64,000 bases of DNA from Adiantum capillus-veneris (taxonomy: Eukaryota; Streptophyta; Polypodiopsida; Polypodiales; Pteridaceae): the NCBI GenBank assembly GCA_014529385.2, contig CM043970.1, positions 67,170,567-67,234,566 on the forward strand, written 5' to 3'. The notes under the pieces are model-generated. The model had not been told where the DNA came from. It worked only from the letters and a program-made list of their open reading frames with translations, and made no database searches. The position numbers and the translations under genes were made by a program. Positions 36,538-50,210 of this stretch are shown here, in pieces. How positions within the stretch are numbered: position 1 is the first letter of the stretch; the number at the start of each line of letters is the position of its first letter.

Positions 36538-36939
36538 ATGGATTTTCCCTTGCGGTTTGCAAAGATGCTATACATCCAACATGTTCAAAATGACCCAATG
36601 AACTTTAGCAGTAGAGCCCCTAGTAAGAGCATAGTGGATATCCAAATTGAGATAGTCACAATATCACGCAAGAAGCTAAGATATGCATTGCTTGGTGCCG
36701 CTTTGCAAACACATGGTGTTGTGGAGGAATTGCAAACACAGCTTTGTATCTCCACACAGACAACGGGGGAAGGGTACTCAAGTAATACCAAAGAGCTACA
36801 GAGAGATATCAAGCTCCTCAAGTGTGATCTCTATGAAATGGAGGAATATGTTCGACAAAAAATGATCATGACTATGATCGAGCACCCTAACACATTGCAA
36901 CCACCTCCAACCTACAAGAAGGATGCAATGGGCTTTTAA
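36538..36939 (+). CDS. hypothetical 133-residue frame
   Basis: An open frame encodes a protein of 133 residues with a probable helical, coiled-coil-like second half (ELQRDIKLLKCDLYEMEEYV). It starts within a few bases of the truncated LTR and ends just before the hAT relic. No family is recognised and no promoter is visible. It may be a retroelement fragment or a chance frame, and it is not needed to explain the neighbours. Confidence 0.2.
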   Translation: MDFPLRFAKMLYIQHVQNDPMNFSSRAPSKSIVDIQIEIVTISRKKLRYALLGAALQTHGVVEELQTQLCISTQTTGEGYSSNTKELQRDIKLLKCDLYEMEEYVRQKMIMTMIEHPNTLQPPPTYKKDAMGF

Positions 36940-36949
36940 GATATCTCTT

Positions 36950-38150
36950 TTAGCCTTATTAAAAAGTTCTCTCCAAGGCTTGATCAAAAAATTTGCAGGC
37001 TTTGAAGGAGAGTTCAAGCTCTCTTGAACATTATACTAGCCCATGTACACCTTCCCTATATTGGGTAACTTAAGATCAAACTGACATAAAGATATCATCA
37101 TAGGTCTCATCACCAAGTATGTGTCCCCAACATCAGACCAAAAGTGTCTATCATCAATAAGCACTTCATGGATCGTACCTTTGTTTTCACTTGTTCTGGT
37201 TTCTTTGCTTCCCACTTATAGAAGCCAACACAAACAAGTGTCTCCAAAACAACATTTTTATTTTGCAAAAGACTTTCCATAGTGTAGAAGTTAGTGCAGA
37301 ATCTTGTTTCACATGGAAGTTTCAATAATGTAGACATACGTTGTCGATACATGTCTAGCACACATTGTCTCTCCAAAATAAACTTCACCACCGTCCTTGT
37401 TTCATCTATGATGATTTTGAACCAATCAGTGTCGTCCATCTCACTGACTATAGTGCATCCCATTTGATCAATTGATTTCAAGATCAATCTATCAGCTTCT
37501 TTTCGAGTGTCACTAAAAAGCATTCATCCAAAAACTTTTTGTGCATCTGATGATATGATAGAGGGGAATAACCAACACAATACTCACCGATCTTCTTCCA
37601 TGCATGATTCCATGGCTCTTGTGTCACCATCCACATAGAATCGCCTATAAAATAGATAGCTTGTGCAAGAGCAGATTGTGCCTCTTCAAGAGCGGTTGAT
37701 TGAAAGGTTTTCTCTAAGATTACTTGCCTCATTCTATGCATTTCAAATTGGTACTCGGGAGATCCATCTTGAGTGCTAGCTCTTTGTGTGTGTGTGTTGG
37801 CTAGCAAGGAAAGTGCACCACTATTTTGTCCACCTTATGTTGAGGTAGCAGTGCCTTGGTGCTCAGAAGCATAACAACTTGGAGTTGGTATTCTAGGTTG
37901 CCTTGCATTGGCTACACCTTCTAACAACTCTCTCAAGTGTTTTGGAGCACTCTCATGACCTACGCCATTACATCTACATCCATTTGACCTATTAGTTGTT
38001 CCATTCCCTGATCCAAGGAAGTGTTCCCTAATACGAGGTGCACCTATTGATTTTTCTTTGCCACATAATTTGCAGCACCAATCTATAAATGATCTTACGT
38101 TCTCAGCAAATCGGCAATCAGGCCCTGGCACCTTACCATCGATGGCTTTG
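36950..38150 (-). pseudogene. hAT-family transposase relic with BED-type zinc finger
   Basis: On the minus strand, a BED-like finger (CCKLCGKEKSIGAPRIREHF) lies near 38,020-38,090. A DUF659-like segment follows (AWKKIGEYCVGYSPLSYHQM, about 37,540-37,600). After a frame change come IDETRTVVKFILERQCVLDM and LKLPCETRFCTNFYTMESLL, typical of plant hAT transposases. Further left, DDRHFWSDVGDTYLVMRPM and LPNIGKVYMG match the next conserved block. The central catalytic part is shortened and the C-terminal dimerisation block is missing. hAT transposases cut and paste elements with 8-base duplications. No terminal inverted repeats were found. Confidence 0.75.
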
Positions 38151-38405
38151 TGATTCCATTAATTGCAAGCTCCATTGTTTCATACTTCCCCACTAGTCGA
38201 TGGGCAACTAGAAGTAGCTACATTGATGTTTTGTGGCATCCATGACAAGTTCACAATCCACATATACATTCATGCAATCATAAAAATATTAGGTTTTTGA
38301 AAAACTATATTTAATTGAACAATAGTATAACAAAGTTCAATAATATACATATAAGAATAAAACAAAAAGAAGTGAAAAATCCATTTCAACAATAAAAATG
38401 GGCAG
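38151..38405. other. spacer, nothing recognised
   Basis: A/T-rich sequence between the hAT relic and the tandem array, with no motif seen. Confidence 0.5.
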
Positions 38406-39025
38406 ACAAGTACATCGGTGTAGTGATTAGGAGTGATCCATTCCAACCATAGAAATGAGCCCCAGGCACTTGCACCATCTAACCCTTCACAAAGATTCTC
38501 CCTATTCAAACTTGTTTCTAGCCGGATAGACACCTAGGGAAGGTAACTAAATGTAAAAAACAAGTACATCAGTGCAGTGTAAAGAAGCACTCCATTCCAA
38601 CTATAGAAATGAGCCCCAGACACTTGCACCATCTAAACGCTTCACGAGGATGCTTCCTATCCAAACCTATTTCCTGGCGAAATAGACACCCGAGAGACAC
38701 CCAAGGGAGGTAACTAAACGTAACAGACAAGTACGTCAGTGTAGTGATAAAGAAGCAATCTGTTCTAGATATAGAAATGATCTCCAGGCACTAGCACCAC
38801 CTAAACCCTTCAAAAGGATGCTCCTTATCCAAACCTATTTCTAGGCGGACACCCAAGGGAGGTAACTATACATAACAAATAGTACGTAGGTGTAGTGATA
38901 AGGAGCACTCCATTATAGCCATAGAAATGAGCCCCAAGCACTTGCACCACCTAGACCCTCCGCGAGGATGCTCCTTACCCAAACCTGTTTCTAGGCAAAT
39001 AGACACCCAGGGGAAGTAATTGTTT
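38406..39025. repeat. tandem array, four copies of about 150-167 bp
   Basis: Copies start near 38,406, 38,560, 38,727 and 38,877. Each holds (A)CAAGTAC(A/G)T, then ATAGAAATGAGCCCCAG, CACTTGCACCA and GACACC...GGAGGTAACTA. A nucleosome-scale period with several substitutions per copy is typical of a young satellite seed. It has no coding sense. Confidence 0.88.
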
Positions 39026-40129
39026 GTGAATGTTAAGAAATAGGATTCAAAGATACATGAATGAAAGCCAACAAGTAAACCACAACTAAGCCAACAAGCT
39101 TTGTAGAGTGTGCCAAAATGGATGGCTAGAAGGATGGGACAAAATTTATATAGCCACCTCTAGAAATGGGGAGCAAGAGGAGGATATAGTAGAGACTGTT
39201 GGGAATCAAGGCTCGCTCGGTGGGGCCCGGTGGGCTAGCTAGGATGCCCGACGGGCTAACAGGAAGAGCCGGTTCTAGTAGGTGCTTGTGAATTTGATGT
39301 TACTACCACTTTGCACTTCACATGAAGATGTGAATAAAAACCCTGAAGTGAGCTACATGATTGCTCCTTTTATTCCATGTAGGAGAGTGTTAATAACATG
39401 AGTTATTACCACTTCACATGAAGACATGAATAAAATCCTTGGAGTCAGCTACATGATTGGTCCTTTTATTCCATGTAGGAGAGTGTCATTATGACAAACT
39501 AATCTTCTCCTCTTCAATGAATTGACAACTCTGTAATGTGCATGCAATGATGTACTTTTCCTCATGTTCAAGTGAGAAAACTCTAAAGAGTCTCTTTTGA
39601 TTGAACAAGGATTTACTTCCTCTAGAATAGTCTTCATTGCTTGTACTCATCCTATGGGATAAATTAAACTGTTAACTTGTAATTGTGCTTAGATGACTGC
39701 TCGTAACTTAGCATTTCTTTATGCTTTATGTGGTTGTCATGTAAAATATCTAATTAAATTCATACCTTATATATTTAAAACATCATCATTGTTAAAATCC
39801 ATGCCTAACAAGCTGATGTCAATTTCTTGAATATCATACATCGTGAATTTTCTTCTATGAATAGCAACCATGTGTGTGGGTGTTACACTCCAAGGGAAAC
39901 CATGTGTGTGACTTCACTATATAATCAAGTGTAGCTGAGCATGGGAAATGTTTGTGGCTCATGTTTGCGAGATGTAGATGGAAGAGGGTTTGTTAGAATA
40001 CATACAAGTGTGTTTTTTGAGCATACAGAGGAACACTACTAGGTCATTGCAATGTCAAATGACAAGGTCTAGGCAATTTAGGAAGCACTATTGTAGATGA
40101 GATATCAAGTTTCCTAGGTTATGTCAACT
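39026..40129. other. unassigned, with a 96-bp tandem duplication
   Basis: A segment with CACTTCACATGAAGA, GCTACATGATTG and TTTATTCCATGTAGGAGAG occurs at 39,314-39,391 and again at 39,410-39,487 (period 96). The remainder is A/T-rich and holds no recognised gene. A GC-rich patch lies at 39,205-39,275. Confidence 0.55.
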
Positions 40130-40420
40130 TTTAAAGGAGATTTTTGGAAAAGTTGGCAGATCTGGTAACCCACTCTATGAGTTAACAAAAATGAAGGTCA
40201 TATTTTGTTGGGAGCAAAAATTTCAAGAGGGTTTTCATGCCATCAAGAAAATAATTTTGAAGAAATCAATCTTGAAGCAACCCGTGGTGTTTTCCATGTG
40301 CATGTGGATGCATCAGGACTAGCCTAAGGAGCTATAATAGCTCAATCTAAAGACTAGTCTTGATGCATGTGGATGCCTCAAGACTAGCCTTAGGAGCTAT
40401 AATAGCTCTACTTGAGGGGG
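40130..40420 (+). pseudogene. Ty3/gypsy RT connection and RNase H relic
   Basis: Translated in shifting plus-strand frames, the text GNPLYELTKMKVIFCWEQKF, then FHAIKKIILKKSILKQP and HVHVDASGLAxGAIIAQ, matches the gypsy region where RT joins RNase H. It includes the first catalytic Asp in VDASG. Stops and a frame change disable it. There is no surrounding pol sequence. Confidence 0.65.
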
Positions 40421-40580
40421 ACACACACTTTATAGTATAATTTTCAAGCAAAAGATCCTCCTAGGAAGAAGATTCAAATCTTGAGGTAACCCAAGTGGAA
40501 CCTCATTTTCCATGTGCATGTGGATGCATCAAGACTAGCCTTAGGAGCTATACTAGCTCAACCTAAGGGGGGCATAGACT
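40290..40580. repeat. three copies of the RNase H active-site segment
   Basis: A segment of about 60 bases with CATGTGCATGTGGATGCATC, AAGACTAGCCTTAGGAGCTA and TA(A/C)TAGCTCAACCT recurs near 40,290, 40,360 and 40,510. The first copy is in place in the RNase H relic. The others are duplications separated by unrelated filler. Confidence 0.8.
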
Positions 40581-40589
40581 TTCCAACAT

Positions 40590-43146
<2,557 letters not shown>

Positions 43147-43370
43147 TGTGTATTTGCAGTGTGGAACATAGGTTTTGGGTGTGTGGTATGCGTTGGAGCT
43201 TCCTGAGAAGCGTGTGTGTGCATTGGTGTATAAAAATGGGTGTGTGCAAGTGTTTTGTGTCAATTTTGAAGGTGAAAACCAGTGTTTAGGGGTGTTGTGT
43301 TTGCTGTGGGATGTAGAGAGGCACATATTATGTGTTCCGGGTGTTTATCCCCTTTCCCCTTTCTATCTTT

Positions 43371-43390
43371 TGGTTCCCCCACTGAGGAGC
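43371..43390 (+). other. candidate primer-binding site
   Basis: TGGTTCCCCCACTGAGGAGC begins with TGG and lies 51 bases before the gag ATG at 43,441. It resembles the candidate at 60,581-60,597 (TGGTGTCCCCACGGAGG), which also precedes a gag. The similarity supports both. Confidence 0.5.
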
Positions 43391-43440
43391 ACACTGATTG
43401 CTTTTGATTTGGTGAAGGAATGCTGTGTTTTGCTTTGGTG

Positions 43441-43718
43441 ATGGCATCTCAAAGCTATGGTCCAATTTTCACAAGTGAGGAGAGTCCCAATGAGTGGATT
43501 GCAGATTTTGAACTGTATATACTGTTGTTATGGATGTTGAATGAGGACAACAAGATGCAGACTTTACCATTGGTGATGCACAATAAAGCTAAAGTATGGT
43601 ATGATACACTAAAAGGCGAGCCAAGGTAGGCATTGCCGACTTTACGGGCTCAATTCTTCCAAGATTTTTGCAAGGAAGCGTCTCCGATTGAGATGGATGG
43701 GAATCTTAAATCTCTCAA
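43441..43718 (+). pseudogene. retroelement gag fragment
   Basis: The frame MASQSYGPIFTSEESPNEWI, then MQTLPLVMHNKAKVWYDTL, has the gag capsid pattern with a final WYDTL helix. A stop at 43,627 is followed in frame by ALPTLRAQFFQDFCKEA. At 43,719 a GTAAGA donor-like site occurs, and an acceptor-like TTTTCTTTTCGCTATAG ends at 43,861. A splice there would not keep this frame as it stands. Confidence 0.55.
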
Positions 43719-43861
43719 GTAAGACATAAGAAGATTTTAATTTGTTTTTAGACCGTTCTGAAGCATATAGGACAGAATGTGCATCACATGTGCCATTGAT
43801 TTGTTTTGACCTTTTAACTTATGTACTCATGTTCTTTGTTTTTCTTTTCTTTTCGCTATAG

Positions 43862-44527
43862 TTGTATGAATATCTAGAGTCTTGGGTCACGTGGGTGAAA
43901 GAGAAGGCCATTTCTATGGTCTTCGAAAGATTAATAAACCTAAATGATCTAGACTCTCCTACGGCACCAAATCTAAATGGTCCAGACTCTCCTATGCCAT
44001 CAAAGATAGGTAGAGTCACCAAGGGTTTGAATGCAAAGAAAATGGAGGACAAGAAGAAGAGCCCTGCAAAGAGGATCCATGCAAATAATAGCGATGCAAA
44101 GAGCCTTGCAAAGAAGAGCCCTGCAAAGAGGATCCGTGCAAAGAAGAGCCCTTCCAAGAGGAGCCATACAAAGAAGAGCCTTGCCAAGAGGAAGATCCCT
44201 ACCAAGAAGAAGAGCCCTACAAAAAGAAAACCAGAAGCAAAGGGCCCTCCATTCCATTCATCATTGAAATTCAAGGTTCAAAAGCACTGTTCAACTAAGA
44301 ACAGTAAGGGGGAAAAGACTAGCTCACCTTTTAAACTTCTATTCATGTTGCCAAAGAAGGTTGCCAAGTCTCCTAAGACAACCACCCCTCAGCAGCCCAA
44401 AGTACCACCCCCCATAGAACTCACTACCAAGTCCCCTATGCCAAGCCCTGAGGAGCCCAAGTCATCACCCCCCAAGGAACCTAACTCACCACCCCCCCCT
44501 CCTAGACCGATTTCACCCCCTCTTTAA
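43862..44527 (+). CDS. basic KSP-repeat, proline-tailed open frame
   Basis: An uninterrupted frame of about 221 codons starts after an acceptor-like site. It runs LYEYLESWVTWVKEKAISM, then a short Asp-Ser-Pro stretch, then a highly basic region with repeated KKSPAKR or KKSPxKR units (about 44,050-44,230). It ends in a proline-rich tail (PPPPPRPISPPL). The basic units resemble the SPKK-type minor-groove binding motifs of linker histones, but there is no winged-helix domain. It follows a gag fragment and may be a nucleic-acid-binding C-terminal part of gag or an accessory frame. The first ATG is at 43,866 in a different frame, so a start by splicing is more likely. The opposite-strand hydrophobic frame is its mirror and is not real. 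Confidence 0.45.
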   Translation: MYEYLESWVTWVKEKAISMVFERLINLNDLDSPTAPNLNGPDSPMPSKIGRVTKGLNAKKMEDKKKSPAKRIHANNSDAKSLAKKSPAKRIRAKKSPSKRSHTKKSLAKRKIPTKKKSPTKRKPEAKGPPFHSSLKFKVQKHCSTKNSKGEKTSSPFKLLFMLPKKVAKSPKTTTPQQPKVPPPIELTTKSPMPSPEEPKSSPPKEPNSPPPPPRPISPPL

Positions 44528-47500
44528 CATAAAAGAGAAAGGGTCTCTAAGGATGCATGATCCTCTGAGGTTAAAAGAAAAGTAAAGTTTCATGATTGAT
44601 TATCCCACAAATGCTATGTACACTTTTGTTCATACTGTCCATATTTTGGTGGTTCATAATTTTGTACTTCAAAACTTAATACCAACTATACAATTCTTGA
44701 CTGTGTATCATGGTGTCATCTATATTTAAAACCACATAAATAATGATCACAACAAGGTAGAAAAGATATGTATATTTGCAAAATGTAATGATTACAACAT
44801 TGAACTCCAGTTTTGTCAAGTCCTTGCAAGTGGCTCAAATACAACTCTTTTAGGGGGGAGACATGTGATGCAGGAGGTTGAATTCTCCATTCTTGTGCTC
44901 ACAACAATTCCATCCACTTTGAATCTATACTCAAAAGATGTTGCATCAAGAAACTCAAGAGATTCTCCAACCTCCCATAGTCTCCAATTTGTTTTTACTA
45001 GAAGGCTTCTATACTCAGTGTATGGATGGACTATGACCTTTAATTCAAACTCTAGATAATTTTTCCTCAGAGTCAAGAGGAACCCAACTACCTAACTTTC
45101 TTCTCCATCTCCTATAGTCATAGTCCCAAACTAATGAAGATATAGTTGGTATGAGATAGACATAATGTTTGGTCTTACTCTATATTTGATATGATCTGCA
45201 ATATGGAAAGTTTCTTTGGTACTCCATCCTTCTCCAAATACAGTATCCAATTCAGTCAGAAAGTCTTCTATTCAGACACATCATATTTTTCCTCTACAAA
45301 TCCATTGTTTTGAAACATGCCACAAAGACATATATAGGCAAGAACCATTGAAATTTAATCCTTCTTGAAATCCTACCCAGAGACATAGCATTAAGGATGT
45401 CTTCTTTGATTTTTTATTTGAAGCTTGTTATAGTACATGCTTCACGGGCTTCCCAATAAAGTGATCTTATGGTGGACGAGTAATTGATGTAGTTCTCTAT
45501 ATGCACCTTCTCTTGATGGAACCCTGTATTTTGCAAAATAGATAAACAAATCCATTGTTTTGTAAAAAGAAGGTGGCCTCTCAGCATACATAACATTTGC
45601 GATCCCCACTTAGGCTCTCCATGGGTTGCCACTCCATAGCTGTTGAAGGAAAGATATCTGTAATGGAATCAAAAAATGAGAAAGAACAATGGGAGAATGT
45701 TGAATTCATTTATTCAAATAGATAATATTTTCTATTCCTTATAGTAAGAATGGAGTGTAGGATGTTCATCTAAGTTTAACACCATGTCCTTGGCCATGTA
45801 AACATGTTGAAATTTAGTTAGTCAGCCATTATTGGTCACTTTGAAAGCAAGAACACGATGCCGCTTTGCAGGCACCGGGTGAAAGATGTGAATCTGCATG
45901 CATTTTCAAGGTTTCTCCAAACTTATGATTTATTCCAAAAGACATTATGACATTAGGATGATGGAATATATGCCAATTGTGGATTTTGGGGCCAAGAAAT
46001 GAAGCTGCTACCTGCAAGCCGCATTGTAATGATGTTGCCAAAATGAGATATATACCAAAATTGTAGTGCTTGACATGCTCTCCATGCCTATCTTTACAAC
46101 TCGTCAATCCGAGTCCAAATGAGAAAGATAAGGGTAGTACAAGATTTTATCAGGGTCTAGTTTTGTTGGTGCTTGAATCCAGCTCGGGATGTGTGCCAAT
46201 GAAGAAGAATCAATTTTAATAGGGGTCAATTGCTAGTGCCTAGCATGGGCTACAACATGTGTTTTACAAGGCTCAAATTGGGCGTTAAATGCTCAACCTA
46301 TGGCCGATATAATTCTCCCTGTAGTTTCAGACATCTATGAGGAGGGAAAATGAGTGTGCATGTAGTTGAAGTTGAGCTCAATCGTGCTTTAGTCAAAATA
46401 TTTGGTGATTTGCAATTCTTTGAACAAGAAGTTGTATTCGGCACTATAGTGGTGGTTATGTATGCTAAATGTGGTACCTTCACTAATGCAAGCACTTATG
46501 TTGGCCGGGGAATTTGGAAATCTTTAACTGATGTGTATCCCAAATGTGGTGTATGAAGAGGGCTATTGGGAAAAATATTGTGCTTAGACATGCTTAGTTG
46601 AGGAGGGGAGGATTGCCAGAGCAACTTATTGCACTAGGCAAAGCTTTGGTCATTATGTAAGTCAAATGTGGTGCCCTTACAGAAGCACATAAAGTTCTTG
46701 ATGAGCATTCAAAAAGGCCATTTCTTATAGTGCATTGATTGCGGGATATGCCATGCATTGGCATGGCCTTCCTTGGTTTTGACAGAGAACATTGTTCTTG
46801 GCACTACCTTGTTCAACATGTAAACCAAATGTGGTAAAGTTGAGGGTGGCCGCCCATTGGGGAGTGAGAGGGTGGCCACCCATTGGGGAGTGAAAGGGGC
46901 CGTCCATTGTTTTTAATGGGTGTGACTGAAGGGTGCAGATAGCGAGCAAGGAAGAAAGGGGAAGTTTGCGAGGCTTGTGGAGGCCAGGGCTGGCATTAAA
47001 TAGGGCCAAACAAGAAGGCAAAAGCAACCAATAGGCTGGGGTGCCCATGCTTGATACCATTTGCATTGCAAACAAAGGAGCCCATTGAGCGACATGCCAT
47101 GTCATCTCCTTGTTTCCCACGGCCCTAGCAATGATGGTGCCATTGTTGCTCTCAGGGGGGGCTATTTTTAACAGAAGTTTTTCTTTTTAGCATAAGAAAA
47201 AAGGGAAGAAGGGGATTCAAAGGAAACAAGAGAAAGGAGAGATATACAAGCTGGAGGAGAAGGGTAAGGAGGGAGATCTCTCTTGATCTCTCTCTCTCTC
47301 TCTCTCTCAACCAAACAAGGAGGAAAGGTGGAAGGGAGGGAACTCTTTGGCTCTTGACCTCAAGAGAGGAGAAGCGAGCACAAAAAGGGGAAGTTAACGA
47401 GGGAAGAGAGGTTGAATGGGCATGAAGGAGGAAGAAAACATGGCCCTCATGAGGAGATACAGAGGAAGGGAAAACGATATGAGAAGAGCAGTGGTGAGGA

Positions 47501-48489
47501 GTAGAAGAGTCAAGGAGTATCGTGCTCTCTGGAACGGAAAGCCGTGAGGGGAGATAACTGGAAAGGCAAAGCTGTAAGAATTGATAATCATCATTGGAAG
47601 CTCAAATTGAGGGGAATATAGTGGGAGTTTGGCTATATCAAAATGACATTGAAGTTAATAAGACCTTGGAGGCGGCCATAGCTATGGAAATCAAGCAGTG
47701 CAAAGGAGATACACTACAATTTGAAGAGCGGGCAAAAAATCGATCGAGCAGGGGGTGGAAGGGAAAATTTTGAGAACTAACAAGCAAAGGAGCTTTACAG
47801 GGTGGGGATTTTCCTGGCGATTACAAATTGCTTCCATCAGATTGGAGATTTCTGGTTAGGCTTTGCAAATCACAAGGCATACCAACAATGACGTATGCAA
47901 TCGGTTTGTAATAGGGTTATCGAAGATTAAAAATTGGAAGAATCTGCTGATTTCCAACACCAATTAAGTGCCGATATCTTGTCTTAGTTTGTTTTTAGCC
48001 ATTATTTATGTTTCAAGATGTGATTTTATTCCACAATTGCTCTCTAAGTGTCACACATACAAGATAGAAAATTTACTGTATAAAAATCTACTTCATGTAT
48101 AGAGCCTTGTAGTTGCATGAAGTGTTTGATAGGAAAAAGTTTACACTTGATGGGTGCTTTGGTTTAGTCACATCACTAACTTCCTTTTTCCTTGTTGGCC
48201 ACCCTGGAGTTTTATGACCATTCTCAATCATTCTTGGCCTCATATTGTTGTTGAAGATTGATCAACGTTCTTTTCTTACCTCTACCTTTATCCATTGTGC
48301 AGATGGATTTTGAGACATACTTCGTGAAGTGTCATCATTTCTTGGCTCTTCTTTGCTTTCTACGGCTCGACATCTCTTTAGTTTGCTTGTCACCTGGATT
48401 ATGGATTTTTCAGTGTGTGTGTGGAAAATCTCAAAAATACCAAAATAAAACTAAAAATCAAGTCAACCCAAAAAGAAAAATCATTCTAA
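44528..48489. other. 4 kb without recognised gene
   Basis: No domain was identified. A purine tract TAGGGGGGAGACA followed by TGTGATG near 44,851-44,870 could be a polypurine tract and LTR start for the gag element upstream, but no matching LTR was seen. A 26-bp repeat (GGGTGGCC(G/A)CCCATTGGGG) occurs two to three times at 46,844-46,910, and a (CT)n run lies at 47,287-47,308. Confidence 0.4.
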
Positions 48490-50210
48490 TGCGCAGACAT
48501 GCCTGCGTCAGCTTAGGCTCTCAAGCGCCAAATGGATTAGTCATCCATTCTGGAACGATGTCATAGGGTAAGATAGGGGTCCTCTACCCCCTATAAAAAG
48601 GACTACTGAATAGGCTTTATCTTCTCTACACCATAGTCGAGGACGTCTATGATTTCAACAGGGAGCTAATGTCATAATAACTAATATCTAATTCTAATAT
48701 GGGGAAGTACCAGGGGAGAAAAAGCTAGAATATTGGTTAGGCTGTAGACCGATCATAGTAGGTATCCAAAGGAGGGGCCATCTACAAAAGAGCAATGTGC
48801 AACAATGGGCTTCAAAGACCCTAAGGTTCAGCCCATTAAGACTTCCAAAATGCTAAGGTTCCAAAATTCAAAGGTTATGTTCAATGGTCAAACTCTAGGT
48901 AAATTGTATGCTTGTGGGAAGACTTAAAAGTCTTCCCACATCCCTATTCTTGAGGGGGCGAGCCCTTTTGGTAGAGCATGAGATACACACACACACACAC
49001 ACACACACACTAGCAAACTCCCTTTACACAAAGGGAATAGGGGACACATGTCAGCTCCCTAGCCCAGCTGCCCCCAAGGTACATTCAAATCCTATTGGAT
49101 GGCCACAGAGGTGGACGAATGAGAATTAGGGTAGAGTAAATCTAGTTTAATTCAGTAAAAAACACTTGATAAAAGAACCAATAGAAATTAAGCTCTCTAG
49201 AAGACTATTGGACGGTCTCCCAAGGGGTCCCGGATGAGCATTCAACAACCCAATGGCTTTCTTGATTCCTATTGGCCAAAAGACTAAGGGGTCCAATGAG
49301 AGTTTAATTGCATTATTTAATTACCTAAAGCTCTCACAAAAGGGGAAAGGGAGACACATGTCACAAGGTTATCACGTATACTTCTTAATTATCATTGGCT
49401 AAGCTTTGCAGGGTCCAATGGGATGCCAGCATGAGTAAAAATCAAGAGGGGTTGACCAAGGGAGAGATGGGGCTGATTTTGGCAAGGCATTATCACACAC
49501 ACACACACACACACATGTGGAGTAAGGAAGACTCTCTCTCCTTCTCAAGCTTTAATGGAAAGCTCATCATCTACTCCAAGCTTGTGAGAAGGGAGGCCTA
49601 CACCAACAACTCTTGGATTTGTGATGCAAATACAACCAAGAGCCAAGCTCCAATGCATGCTCATCTCCTCTACCATGCTAATTACTAAGCTATGCTAAGC
49701 TATTATGAGTGATTATGTGAGGAGATATACTTATTTCTTGTAAGGATACTCCTTCTTCCTCCCGATCTACTCTCATAGCCCGCTAGCTCTCACCATCTTT
49801 GAAGGTGTGTGAGGTCTTAGGTCTAGGACCGTGAGGGAATTAATGTTGTGTTTTCAAGTGTGAGATTGGTGCTTGAAGCTTCCCTCTTCATTGCATCAGC
49901 AAGTTATTGAAGGAACACAAATTATTGTATTGTAAAATGTCTCCCTTGATGGGGGAAACCTATAATACAAAGCCTTTTGGAGAGGGGACAACGGCTCCAT
50001 GAAAATTCGGTCCTCAACTATTGTCAATAGCTTAATTTCTCTCTCTTTTTGAAGTATTGCTCATGCCTATCTAGCTAGTTGTTATGCTTTTGTTGCTCTC
50101 TCCATCCAAGCACTCGTGCTATGCTCATTAGGAATCTATTCTAATTAAATACTCACTATGTCTATGTTATTTTCCTCTACACACAAGTTACTAGACCATT
50201 AAAAGTTACA
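48490..50210 (+). mobile_element. 3' end of a second chromovirus copy, plus strand
   Basis: The LTR spans 48,670-50,210 (1,541 bases, TGTCATAATAAC...AAAAGTTACA) and matches the chromovirus LTRs in the opposite orientation. The 180 bases before it (48,490-48,669) match the end of that element's internal region, 22,265-22,455. Left of 48,490 similarity stops, so the rest of the element is gone. It includes short CA runs at 48,985-49,010 and 49,496-49,514. Confidence 0.85.

Noticed and set aside
38406-39025. CRISPR-like direct repeats
   Set aside because: Units of about 150-167 bp without short identical repeats and unique spacers. The window is plainly plant nuclear DNA, and a tandem satellite explains it.
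43819-44274. Minus-strand hydrophobic frame that looks like membrane helices
   Set aside because: It is the reverse reading of the lysine-rich KSP repeat. AAG and AAA codons become CTT and TTT, so the hydrophobicity is automatic.
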